From JBGSUZ01 sp963677505 (GTDB lineage Bacteria > Bacillota > Clostridia > Peptostreptococcales > Acidaminobacteraceae), in contig CAXXWB010000037.1 in NCBI GenBank assembly GCA_963677505.2, positions 62,001 through 126,000 on the forward strand: DNA of 64,000 bases, given 5' to 3'. The notes under the pieces are model-generated. The model did no database searches. It was not told where the DNA came from and saw only the letters and a list, made by a program, of their open reading frames with translations. The position numbers were made by a program, and so were the translations under genes. This document shows, one piece after another, positions 1 through 8,083 of this stretch. Within the stretch, counting starts at the first letter, position 1; every line of letters begins with the position of its first letter.

Positions 1-657
1 AGATGCTTTATGCTGAATTTCAATAATTTCTTCCAATCCAGCAAAGATGACTTCGTGTTCGCCAACAATGTTTCCACCACGAACAGCATGGATGCCTATT
101 TCCTCAGTGGTCCGCTTGGCATTTGCACCTTCCCTACCGTTCTGATAGTGTTTTTTACCTGAAAAGACTTCGTTTATACCATCGGCAATCATAAGAGCGG
201 TACCACTTGGTGCATCAAGTTTGCGATGGTGATGCTTTTCAATGATTTCAATATCATAGTCCTCGCCTAAAACTTCGGCCGCCGTCTTTGCCAATTTGAT
301 CATTAAATTGATGCCAAGAGACATGTTGCCTGACTGGAAGAGGGCGACGGATTTAGCACTGACGGCTATTTTTTCTTTGGTAGGCAAGTCTAAACCCGTT
401 GTACAAATAACAGCGGGAATATTTTTTGCGACAGAAAAGTCCAAAAGACTGTTGACGACTGAATGGTGAGAAAAATCAACAATGACGTCACCTGTGATTT
501 CATCGTCAGAAAAGCTTGTGTATTGTTTGAAGGCATAGTTTGAATTAAGGTTTCTGTCAACGCCTGCGCTAATTTCCATGCGAGGGTTTGCTTCAATTTG
601 CTCAATTAAGTGTTTTCCCATTGCTCCGTTATATCCGCAAAGAATGATTTTTATCAT
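1..657 (-). CDS. dapB: 4-hydroxy-tetrahydrodipicolinate reductase, C-terminal part beyond window
   Basis: This enzyme reduces hydroxy-tetrahydrodipicolinate with NAD(P)H in the diaminopimelate/lysine pathway in the cytoplasm. The frame reads without a stop from the ATG at 657 to base 1, 219 codons, so the last part of the gene is missing. Visible family features are the nucleotide-binding start (IILCGYNGAMGK), the substrate motif EKHHHRKLDAPSGTAL and the downstream RGGNIVG and GEHEVIFAG segments. The start lies 9 bases after the dapA stop, so it is the third gene of a leftward asd-dapA-dapB operon. Identification is secure; only the C-terminus is unseen. Confidence 0.95.
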   Translation of the reverse strand, partial: MIKIILCGYNGAMGKHLIEQIEANPRMEISAGVDRNLNSNYAFKQYTSFSDDEITGDVIVDFSHHSVVNSLLDFSVAKNIPAVICTTGLDLPTKEKIAVSAKSVALFQSGNMSLGINLMIKLAKTAAEVLGEDYDIEIIEKHHHRKLDAPSGTALMIADGINEVFSGKKHYQNGREGANAKRTTEEIGIHAVRGGNIVGEHEVIFAGLEEIIEIQHKAS

Positions 658-666
658 AGGGTCTCC

Positions 667-1548
667 TTAAACAAGCTTCCAAGAAGCCAGTTCTTTTTTA
701 AGGCGCTCAACGTTAGCAGGCTCCATTTCATATAAAGGCGCTCTAAGATTGCCAACTTCTTTGCCCATAAGGTTTAAGGCCGTTTTTACAGGGATCGGAT
801 TAACCTCACAGAAAAGAGCGTCTGTAAGGGTTTTGGTATCTAACTGTAGTTTAAGAGCACCTTTTGTATCGCCATTTAAGTAAAGCTCTACCATATCGTG
901 AGTTTCTTCAGGAAGGACATTTCCAAGGACTGTAATTACACCATGTCCGCCCAGCGAAAGAAGAGGAACAACCATATCGTCATTGCCAGAGTAGAGCATG
1001 AAGCCTTCTGGCATTAAACGGGCAACTTCTGTTACTTGTGCAATGTTGCCGCTGGCTTCTTTAAGCCCTTGAATCATAGGGTGCTTTGAAAGTTCCAAAA
1101 CCGTTTGAGGTTCAATATTTACACCTGTACGGCCCGGTACGCAATAAAGAATCATCGGAATGTTAATGGCATCTGCGATAGCATAAAAATGCTTAACCAA
1201 CCCTTTTTGAGTCGCTTTATTATAGTAAGGGGTAACGCAAAGTACACCGTCAGCACCAGCTTTTTCAGCAGTGACAGACATTTCAATAGCATGCTCTGTA
1301 AAGTTGCTACCTGTACCTGCAATAATTGGGACGCGTTTGTTAGCAATTTTAACGGCATATTCAATGATAGCCACATGTTCTTCATCACGAAGGGTTGGGG
1401 CTTCTCCAGTAGTGCCGCATACGATAAGAGCGTCAGTCTTATGCTGAATGTGCCACTCAATTAATTCACCTAATTTAGGATAGTTCACTTGATTGTCAGC
1501 AGTAAAAGGTGTTACAAGCGCTACGCCTGAACCTGTAAATAGACTCAT
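667..1548 (-). CDS. dapA: 4-hydroxy-tetrahydrodipicolinate synthase
   Basis: This enzyme condenses pyruvate with aspartate semialdehyde, the first step committed to diaminopimelate and lysine. The 293-residue length is normal for the family. The Schiff-base lysine is K163 in GLKEASGN, the catalytic tyrosine is Y135 in YCVPGRTGVN, and the TTGE motif lies at residues 46-49. A GGAGG ribosome site sits just before the ATG. It lies between asd and dapB on the same strand with short gaps, so all three are probably co-transcribed. Confidence 0.97.
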   Translation of the reverse strand: MSLFTGSGVALVTPFTADNQVNYPKLGELIEWHIQHKTDALIVCGTTGEAPTLRDEEHVAIIEYAVKIANKRVPIIAGTGSNFTEHAIEMSVTAEKAGADGVLCVTPYYNKATQKGLVKHFYAIADAINIPMILYCVPGRTGVNIEPQTVLELSKHPMIQGLKEASGNIAQVTEVARLMPEGFMLYSGNDDMVVPLLSLGGHGVITVLGNVLPEETHDMVELYLNGDTKGALKLQLDTKTLTDALFCEVNPIPVKTALNLMGKEVGNLRAPLYEMEPANVERLKKELASWKLV

Positions 1549-1566
1549 AGTATTCCTCCAAAAAAA

Positions 1567-2562
1567 TTATAGGGATTGGATGATGGTTTCAGCAATTTGA
1601 ATGGCATTTGAAGCAGCGCCTTTTCTCACGTTATCTGCTACAACCCATAAGTTCAGACCGTTTTCTAATGAAAAATCTCTGCGGATTCTACCAACGTAAA
1701 CTTCGTCTGTATCTGCAGCGTCAGCAGCTAAAGGATAAATGCCGTTAGCAGGGTCATCTTTTAAAACAATCCCTGGACTCTTAGCCATGAGAGATTTTAC
1801 CTCATCAACATCAAAGGCATTTTTAAGCTCAACGTTGATGGATTCGCTGTGGCCAACAAATATAGGAACTCTAACCGTTGTTGCAGTCACTTTCAATGTG
1901 CTGTCACCGAGTATTTTCTGTGTTTCAAGAATCATTTTCATTTCTTCTTTAGTATAACCGTTTTCAGTGAAAACGTCGATTTGAGGAATACAATTCACTG
2001 CAATCGGATGAGGATAGCATTCGCAGAGGTGATTACCTTTTAAACCCTCTTTTAAATCTTTTAAGCCTTTGACCCCTGAACCACTAACCGCTTGATAAGT
2101 AGAGTAGACAATTCTTTCAATGCCATAAGCGTCGTATAGAGGCTTAAGGGCAACCATAGCTTGGATAGTAGAGCAGTTTGGGTTTGCGATAATATTTTTA
2201 TGAGAAGCAATGGCTTCTGGATTAACTTCTGGGACCACCAAAGGTACATTTGGATCCATGCGCCATGCGCTGCTATTGTCAATGACGATAACACCTTTTG
2301 AAGCTGCAATTGGCGCATAGTGCAAACTGGTTTCGCCGCCAGCTGAGAACAATGCAATTTGAATATCTTTGTCAAATGAAGCTTCAGTCAATTCTTCAAC
2401 GGTATAAGACTTGCCTTTGCAAGTGACGGTTTCTCCAGCAGACTTTTTCGATGCAAAACAATAGAGTTGGTCAAATGGGAAATCTCTTTCCTCCAGAACT
2501 TTAAGAAAAGTTCTTCCGACCATGCCAGTGGCACCAACGACTGCGATGTTAACTTTTTTCAT
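1567..2562 (-). CDS. asd: aspartate-semialdehyde dehydrogenase
   Basis: It reduces aspartyl phosphate to aspartate semialdehyde, the branch-point precursor of lysine, threonine and methionine. The 331-residue protein starts with the NADP-binding GATGMVGRTFL and has the active-site cysteine C130 in NPNCST. A GGAGGG ribosome site precedes the ATG. It is the first gene of the leftward operon, which supplies the substrate used directly by the next gene, dapA. Confidence 0.97.
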   Translation of the reverse strand: MKKVNIAVVGATGMVGRTFLKVLEERDFPFDQLYCFASKKSAGETVTCKGKSYTVEELTEASFDKDIQIALFSAGGETSLHYAPIAASKGVIVIDNSSAWRMDPNVPLVVPEVNPEAIASHKNIIANPNCSTIQAMVALKPLYDAYGIERIVYSTYQAVSGSGVKGLKDLKEGLKGNHLCECYPHPIAVNCIPQIDVFTENGYTKEEMKMILETQKILGDSTLKVTATTVRVPIFVGHSESINVELKNAFDVDEVKSLMAKSPGIVLKDDPANGIYPLAADAADTDEVYVGRIRRDFSLENGLNLWVVADNVRKGAASNAIQIAETIIQSL

Positions 2563-2777
2563 TTTGATTCCCTCCTGTATTTTGTATTTTTAATCATATC
2601 GTTGCAAATAAATACAAAGTGGCCTGTCCGTTTGAGACGAACAAAATGATGTATCTCTAAATTCAGCATATCACAAAATCAGATTCCTAAGGTGACTAAA
2701 AAGCAACACTTTGATAACAGTTTTTGTAATGAAAACATCATCTGTTCCCATGCATGACCTATGAATAAATTAGCAAT
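2563..2777 (-). other. long leader of the asd-dapA-dapB operon, no riboswitch recognised
   Basis: If the promoter at 2778-2806 is used, asd has an untranslated leader of about 200 bases. I looked for the conserved core of the lysine riboswitch and did not find it. A weak hairpin is possible around 2621-2640 (GTCCGTTTGAGACGAAC region). No open reading frame of substance is present. The function of the leader is unknown. Confidence 0.35.
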
Positions 2778-2806
2778 ATGTTAACAAACGAGACCTAGCG
2801 TGTCAA
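2778..2806 (-). promoter_or_regulatory. candidate promoter of the asd operon
   Basis: Read on the minus strand, TTGACA (2806 to 2801) is followed after 17 bases by TAACAT (2783 to 2778). The -35 is perfect and the -10 matches the consensus at four of six bases. Confidence 0.5.
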
Positions 2807-2887
2807 CCTATTGTTTATACATTAGGACTATATATTTTAATTGTATTGGGTCAAACCATTGGATATAATTGTATTCGAGGTGATTGT

Positions 2888-4045
2888 ATGCAAAAAATTG
2901 ACATCCTGAATGAAGAAGCAGCTGTGATTAAAACAAGAAGAGAATTACATCAAATTCCTGAAAATGGATTTGAAGAATATAAAACAAAAACTTACTTGGA
3001 AAATTTTTTAGAAACCCTTCCCAATGTAAAGGTTATGACAACAGCGACCACAGGGGTTTTGGCATGGTTTGATGGTGGATTTAAAGAAGCGGTGGCCCTA
3101 AGAGCGGATATGGATGCCCTCAGTATGCCAGAAATGACTTCTCATGAGTTTAAATCTACCCATGAGGGTTACATGCATGCTTGTGGACATGACGGTCATA
3201 TGACCGTTATGTTGTTTGTTGCTAAATGGTTGTCAGAACACTTTGAAAGCCTTCAAAAGAATGTCATGATTATTTTTCAGCCTGCTGAAGAAGGTCCTGG
3301 CGGGGCAGAATATGTTATTAAAGAAGGTATTTTTGAGAAATATGGCATAAAGGAAATCTACGGTTATCACTTATACCCTGAGGTTGAAGAAGGATACTTT
3401 GCCACCAGAAAAGGCCCTATTATGGCGATGACTGGAGAATTTGATATTTTCATTAAAGGCAAAAGTGGTCACGGCGCTATTCCTCATAAGGCAATAGACA
3501 CAGTAGTGGTGGCAGCAGAGTTGATTACCAAACTTCAAACCATTGTCAGCAGACAAATCAGTCCTATTGACCCTGCTGTGGTTACCATTGGAAAAGTCAG
3601 CATTGGGGAGAGAAGAAATATCATTGCCGAAACGGCAGTTCTCGAAGGGACTTGCAGAGCTTTTTCAGAGGAAGTTTTCAATAAAATAAAAACCTGTATG
3701 ATACAGTATTTAAAAGGACTTGAAATTTCTTATGGCGTTACAGCAGAGCTGGATTTTAGAGAAATGTACCCACCAGTCTTTAATGACCCTGAGTTGGTAG
3801 ATGCCTTTATAAAAGCCAATGGGGAAGATAAAGTTCAAAATATTGATCCTCAAATGATTGCAGAAGATTTTTCAGTATATCAAAAAGTTGTGCCAGGCAT
3901 ATTTGTTTTCATCGGAACAAGAAACGAAGGCAAAGGCTTTATTAATGGCTTACACAATTCAAAGTTCGATTTTGATGAAAGCACTTTACTGAGAGGTGTT
4001 GAAGGCATGATTAAAATGTTGATTGCCAGAGGTGCCTTAAAATGA
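2888..4045 (+). CDS. M20 family metallopeptidase / N-acyl amino acid amidohydrolase
   Basis: A predicted cytoplasmic zinc amidohydrolase of the hippurate hydrolase/aminoacylase type, which removes acyl groups from amino acids or related amides. Family features include ADMDAL, the metal-binding HACGHDGHM, the catalytic EEGPGGAE and a late HNSKFDF segment. The start at 2888 is preferred over one 14 codons upstream because GAGGTG lies at the proper distance before it and the protein then begins MQKIDILNEE. Its stop overlaps the next start (ATGA at 4042). The exact substrate cannot be told; a role in acetyl-diaminopimelate breakdown is possible but is not shown by the sequence. Confidence 0.85.
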   Translation: MQKIDILNEEAAVIKTRRELHQIPENGFEEYKTKTYLENFLETLPNVKVMTTATTGVLAWFDGGFKEAVALRADMDALSMPEMTSHEFKSTHEGYMHACGHDGHMTVMLFVAKWLSEHFESLQKNVMIIFQPAEEGPGGAEYVIKEGIFEKYGIKEIYGYHLYPEVEEGYFATRKGPIMAMTGEFDIFIKGKSGHGAIPHKAIDTVVVAAELITKLQTIVSRQISPIDPAVVTIGKVSIGERRNIIAETAVLEGTCRAFSEEVFNKIKTCMIQYLKGLEISYGVTAELDFREMYPPVFNDPELVDAFIKANGEDKVQNIDPQMIAEDFSVYQKVVPGIFVFIGTRNEGKGFINGLHNSKFDFDESTLLRGVEGMIKMLIARGALK

Positions 4046-5223
4046 ATACAGTAGATGAAGTTTTTGAAGTTGATGTCATTGAAACGGAAGAAGAACAGCC
4101 CAAAGTAAAAGGGAAATGGAAGCAAGGTTTACTGCCCCTACATCTTCTGTTTTTATTCTGTGCCCTGTTGTTCATTTTTTTAGGTTCTTTTTTACAGCGA
4201 TTAAATTTTAACATGGGAATTTTAGCAACTGAGTTTGGCATGTTGGTAGTTCCTGCGATTATTTATATGAAGGCTCGGAAGTTAGATATTAAAACGCAAT
4301 TCAAGTTAAAAATACCACGGATATCCGATTTTTTAAAGGTGGCCATTGCCGGTGTTTTCTTGGTGCCCTTTGTAGGGCTTGTGAATTCCCTCATCAATTT
4401 ATGGCTGGTATACGGTCTTCATATTCAAGCACCGACCATACCCACGGAGACAGGCTTGTTTGGTCCTTTCATATCTTTAGCAATTGTAGCCATGACCCCT
4501 GGTTTTTGCGAAGAATTTTTCTTTAGAGGTCTTTTGCTGACGGAATACGAAAAGAAAATGAGTCTTTTTCAGTCGGCACTATTATCAGCGCTTTTGTTTG
4601 GCATGTTCCACTACAATGTTATGAACTTTTTCGGACCAGTGGTTTTAGGTCTTGTATTTGCATGGACCATGCAAGTGACAGGGTCAATTTTATTGGCAAT
4701 GTTTGGTCACTTCATCAACAATGCTTTTGCAGTGGTCATGCTCTATTTGACAGTGGATATTAATCAGGATCAGAGTTTTAAAGCCATTGAGGCTTTAGGA
4801 AACGCTTGGCCGATTATGGTGGTCTTCATTTTGTTTTTTATAATTATAATAGCGGTGCCCTGTTTTTATGTAACAATGCTTTTGCTAAAAAGCATTCGAA
4901 AACACTACCTAAAAGTAGGTGACGAACTTAAGGTGAACCTAACCGACTACAGGGTTGTCCATATTGAAGCGCAAACGGTACACCTTGAGGAAATAGGTGA
5001 GTACCTCTTTGATTCAGAAGAGAACCAATCGACTATGACCCTAGACTATAAGACGCTCTACAAGAATAATCGGGTTATACTTAAAAATAAGCACTGGGGA
5101 AGTTTTAAATCCACTTATAAAATTAGAATTTCAGAGTGGTGGCCTATTGTGATCTGTGCTATTATGTACATTGGTATCAATATACTTTCAGTAATGATTA
5201 TGATTCAAGAAGCCCCATTTTAA
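4042..5223 (+). CDS. CPBP family intramembrane metalloprotease
   Basis: A polytopic membrane protein with the CPBP (CAAX protease/bacteriocin-processing) signature EEFFFRG at residues 157-163, followed by a conserved HYN and a later GHFINNAF. An acidic, soluble N-terminal stretch of about 25 residues precedes the first membrane segment. After the CPBP core there is a C-terminal extension of roughly 120 residues carrying one more hydrophobic segment at its end, which I do not recognise. Its start overlaps the stop of the M20 gene, suggesting coupled translation. Substrates are unknown. Confidence 0.85.
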   Translation: MNTVDEVFEVDVIETEEEQPKVKGKWKQGLLPLHLLFLFCALLFIFLGSFLQRLNFNMGILATEFGMLVVPAIIYMKARKLDIKTQFKLKIPRISDFLKVAIAGVFLVPFVGLVNSLINLWLVYGLHIQAPTIPTETGLFGPFISLAIVAMTPGFCEEFFFRGLLLTEYEKKMSLFQSALLSALLFGMFHYNVMNFFGPVVLGLVFAWTMQVTGSILLAMFGHFINNAFAVVMLYLTVDINQDQSFKAIEALGNAWPIMVVFILFFIIIIAVPCFYVTMLLLKSIRKHYLKVGDELKVNLTDYRVVHIEAQTVHLEEIGEYLFDSEENQSTMTLDYKTLYKNNRVILKNKHWGSFKSTYKIRISEWWPIVICAIMYIGINILSVMIMIQEAPF

Positions 5224-5245
5224 GGGCTGAGGAAAGGAACCAAAA

Positions 5246-5995
5246 ATGTCGAAACCCTATAGTGTTTTTGCAAATTACTATGATTATTTAATGGCCAATG
5301 TGGACTACGACGCATGGACAAATCGAATTGTTCAACAGATTAAAATTCACCATCCCAAAGCTAAAATCCTAGTGGACTTAGCTTGTGGAACTGGGAATAT
5401 CAGCAATCGGTTGGCTAAAAAAGCTTATGCAGTAACGGGTATTGATATTTCAGAAGAAATGCTGATGATTGCCCAAGATAAGGCCCATGAAAACCATTTG
5501 AGAATTCAGTATTTAAAACAGGATATGATGATATTTGCCGTGCACCGAAAAGCCGATGTTATCACCTGTATTTGTGACGGTCTTAACTATTTGACGGAAG
5601 AGGAACAACTGAAAACATTTTTTAGAAATGCGTCAAAGCAATTAACTGATGAAGGGATATTGGTCATCGATATCAGCACACCTTATAAATATGAACACAT
5701 CCTTGCAGAAAAAACCATTGCAGAATTAGATGAACAAGTGTCTTTTATATGGGATAATACTTTTGACCCCAAGACACAGTGTTTGGAATTTGATATTGCC
5801 TTTTTTGTTCCCGAAGGGGAAGAAGGATTGTATCGCCGTATGACGGAGCATCATAAGCAAAAATCACATTCTCTAGAAACGTTAAAGACAGCTATGGAAG
5901 GTATATTCACAGTGGTTTCTCTTTTAGATGGAGAGACTGGAGATGCCTTGGCGCCAACCTCGGAAAGATGGCTAATGGTATTAAAAAAGATATAA
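5246..5995 (+). CDS. class I SAM-dependent methyltransferase
   Basis: A 249-residue predicted cytoplasmic methyltransferase. The SAM-binding motif is VDLACGTGNISNRLAKK, followed by the acidic GIDISEEML strand that contacts the ribose and a later CICDGLNYL. The family covers many substrates and none can be assigned here. It follows the CPBP gene after 22 bases with its own AGGAA-type ribosome site, and precedes hslO closely. Confidence 0.85.
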   Translation: MSKPYSVFANYYDYLMANVDYDAWTNRIVQQIKIHHPKAKILVDLACGTGNISNRLAKKAYAVTGIDISEEMLMIAQDKAHENHLRIQYLKQDMMIFAVHRKADVITCICDGLNYLTEEEQLKTFFRNASKQLTDEGILVIDISTPYKYEHILAEKTIAELDEQVSFIWDNTFDPKTQCLEFDIAFFVPEGEEGLYRRMTEHHKQKSHSLETLKTAMEGIFTVVSLLDGETGDALAPTSERWLMVLKKI

Positions 5996-6007
5996 TTGGA
6001 GGCTATG

Positions 6008-6892
6008 ATGAGCAGTAAAATATACACAGGTATGACATCAGATAAATCTGTAAGATTCTTTATAGCGGATACCACTGAATTGGTTCAAAAAGCCAGTGAA
6101 ATTCATGACACAACCCCTGTTTCTACAGCCGCTTTCGGCAGAACCTTAACTGGAGCTGCAATCATGGGTAAAATGCTTAAAAATGAACAAGATCGTTTAA
6201 CGTTCCAAGTCAGCGGTTCAGGAGAAATCAAAAGCATTTTGATCGTCACAGATAGCACAGGCAATGTAAAAGGCTATATTTCTGCCCCTCATGTAGACAT
6301 ACCCTTCAGACCAGATGGGAAACTAGACGTAGGCGGTGCTATTGGAAAAGATGGTCATATGGTGGTCATTAAGGATTATGGCTTAAAGGATCCTTTTGTT
6401 GGGAAATCAGCTTTAGTTTCAGGTGAGATTGCCGAAGATTTGGCAAGTTATTTCATGCATTCGGAGCAACAACCTTCCATCGTATCCTTGGGTGTTTTCA
6501 TTAATGCGGATCTTAGTGTTAAAAGTGCTGGTGGGTTTATTATTCAGCCCCTGCCATTTGCCGATGATGAGGTAATAGACAAGTTGGAAGCCCTCGTAAC
6601 GGATATGCCAACCATGACTGAACTCTTCTCTGAGGGACTTACCCCTAAGGAAATGGCTGAAAAAGTATTAAGAGGTTTTGACGTTGAAATGACTTCTGAA
6701 ACATCGATTGATTTTATTTGTGATTGTGATAAAGAGAAGTTTGAACGTGGTATAATGACCCTTGCAAAAAAAGATCTTCAGGAAATGATTGACGAAGATG
6801 GTCAAGCAGAAGTGCAGTGTCATTTCTGTAATAAAACCTATCTCTTTGACAAAAGTGATTTAGAAGCCATCATTGGACTTGTATCTGAATAG
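6008..6892 (+). CDS. hslO: Hsp33 redox-regulated molecular chaperone
   Basis: Hsp33 is a cytoplasmic holdase chaperone switched on by oxidation. The 294-residue protein has the C-terminal zinc-binding cysteines in the expected CDC and CHFC arrangement about 30 residues apart. I start it at the second of two adjacent ATGs (6008), which gives MSSKIYTGM and places GGAGG (5998-6002) five bases upstream; a TTG directly after the preceding stop has no ribosome site. It completes a compact cluster with the three preceding genes. Confidence 0.95.
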   Translation: MSSKIYTGMTSDKSVRFFIADTTELVQKASEIHDTTPVSTAAFGRTLTGAAIMGKMLKNEQDRLTFQVSGSGEIKSILIVTDSTGNVKGYISAPHVDIPFRPDGKLDVGGAIGKDGHMVVIKDYGLKDPFVGKSALVSGEIAEDLASYFMHSEQQPSIVSLGVFINADLSVKSAGGFIIQPLPFADDEVIDKLEALVTDMPTMTELFSEGLTPKEMAEKVLRGFDVEMTSETSIDFICDCDKEKFERGIMTLAKKDLQEMIDEDGQAEVQCHFCNKTYLFDKSDLEAIIGLVSE

Positions 6893-6913
6893 ACAAAGAC
6901 ACGGTGTTGTATA

Positions 6914-6940
6914 TTGACTTTGAATTTTTCAGCGTATAAT
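6914..6940 (+). promoter_or_regulatory. candidate promoter upstream of the DUF445 gene
   Basis: TTGACT at 6914-6919 and a perfect TATAAT at 6935-6940 are separated by 15 bases, slightly short. Transcription would start near 6947 and run directly into the hairpin at 6965-6990. Confidence 0.45.
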
Positions 6941-6964
6941 ATAAACATTGTTATTTTTAGACTA

Positions 6965-6990
6965 AAATCAGCCTTCGGGTTGATTTTTTT
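6965..6990 (+). terminator. intrinsic terminator between hslO and the DUF445 gene
   Basis: AAATCAGCC pairs with GGTTGATTT around a TTCG loop, followed by a run of T. It can end the hslO transcript, but it also lies downstream of the promoter at 6914-6940. Confidence 0.75.
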
Positions 6991-7027
6991 ACGTCTTTTA
7001 GATTTGTAGATTCAAGGAGGGAATATT

Positions 7028-7627
7028 ATGTGGTACACCCTATTATTAATGACTGCAACCGGTGGATTAATCGGCTACATTACAAATGTGTTGGCTGTTA
7101 AAATGCTGTTTAGACCATTAAAACCATTCAGAATACCGATTATCGGTTGGAATATTCAAGGACTTATCCCCAAAAGACAAAGCGATATCGCCATCAGTAT
7201 TGGGAAAACCGTTGAGGAAGAGCTTATTTCAGTCGAAGAAATCATGGACAGAATGATCGAAGATATGGACAAGACGGCTCTTAAAGAGATGGCGAAGGCA
7301 AAAATTCTAAATTTGGCAGAAGCCAACATGCCCCCAATGGTGCCCTCAATTTTCAGAGGGGCCATTATTAAATATGTTGCAGACGCCATCGACCAAAATG
7401 CGGAGCAAGTGATGAATGAGCTTAGTGAGAAAATCCTTCATCAGGCAACGGAAAAGGTTCAAATTGCAGAGATGGTTTCAGAAAAAATAGCAGCTTTTGA
7501 TTTACTCCAGTTAGAAGAAATCATTTTCTCTATTTCAAAACAAGAACTGAAGCACATTGAAATTCTAGGCGGGGTTCTTGGTGTGATTATCGGATTCGTT
7601 CAGGGCTTGATTGCCCTTAATCTCTAA
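7028..7627 (+). CDS. DUF445 family membrane protein
   Basis: A 199-residue protein starting with a hydrophobic segment and the family signature GGLIGYITNVLAVKMLFRPLKP, then the GLIPKRQSDIA motif, and ending with a second hydrophobic segment (GVLGVIIGFVQGL). Both ends are probably in the membrane with a helical soluble middle. It is shorter than Bacillus YheB-type members (about 370 residues), but both ends look intact. The ribosome site is AAGGAGGG. The function is unknown. Confidence 0.8.
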   Translation: MWYTLLLMTATGGLIGYITNVLAVKMLFRPLKPFRIPIIGWNIQGLIPKRQSDIAISIGKTVEEELISVEEIMDRMIEDMDKTALKEMAKAKILNLAEANMPPMVPSIFRGAIIKYVADAIDQNAEQVMNELSEKILHQATEKVQIAEMVSEKIAAFDLLQLEEIIFSISKQELKHIEILGGVLGVIIGFVQGLIALNL

Positions 7628-7662
7628 ATGGTCAATGAAGGGTCTCAAGTGAGCTTTTTTCT

Positions 7663-7707
7663 AAAATCATTGACAATTATTTTAGAAGAAAATCATTGAC
7701 AATTATT
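7663..7707 (+). repeat. tandem 19-base direct repeat in the thrS promoter region
   Basis: AAAATCATTGACAATTATT occurs at 7663-7681 and again at 7689-7707 (period 26). Each copy contains a perfect TTGACA hexamer, so the duplication has doubled the -35 region of the thrS promoter. Confidence 0.85.
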
Positions 7708-7724
7708 CTCACAAGTATTAATAT
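7696..7724 (+). promoter_or_regulatory. thrS promoter
   Basis: TTGACA at 7696-7701, a 17-base spacer and TAATAT at 7719-7724. It lies just upstream of the T-box leader and uses the second copy of the direct repeat. Confidence 0.75.
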
Positions 7725-7730
7725 CTATTC

Positions 7731-7998
7731 AAAGCAAATAGAAAGCAATGATGAAGAGTAGTAGCTTAGACAATTTTTATGAAGAGAGAAATCGACTTGG
7801 CTGTAATCGATTTTATGAGAACCTAAGTGAAAACTAACTTTTGAGCTTGATTTGAGTAGGTGGTAAGATTTAAAACCGCTGAAATAATTACGTAGGCACG
7901 CGTTAAGTGCATTGGAGTGAGACTTTATGTCTAACTTGGGTGGAACCGCGATCAAACCTCGTCCCAACTGTCTGTCAGTTGGCGTGAGGTTTTTTTTA
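7731..7998 (+). promoter_or_regulatory. T-box leader (threonine) of thrS
   Basis: The T-box sequence GGGTGGAACCGCG is at 7938-7950. The terminator follows at 7955-7998: AACCTC and CCAACTG pair with CAGTTGG and GAGGTT, then a T-run. In stem I, CTTAG pairs with CTAAG, and the most likely specifier codon is ACC at 7821-7823 (threonine). The tRNA-binding bulge reads TGGA, which matches the TCCA end of the tRNA-Thr encoded at 44497-44572. Uncharged tRNA-Thr should favour read-through into thrS. The specifier position is inferred. Confidence 0.92.
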
Positions 7999-8083
7999 TT
8001 GGATCTAAACCGTTGTTAAGGGTCTGCTGAAGGGGTATATATCCCAAAGCTTATTTTTTTAAAACATATGAGGAGGTAGAGCA

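Noticed and set aside
1105..1464. Plus-strand reading frame inside dapA
   Set aside because: It is an antisense shadow of a well-conserved gene.
2563..2777. Lysine riboswitch upstream of asd
   Set aside because: The leader is long enough, but the conserved lysine riboswitch core could not be found.
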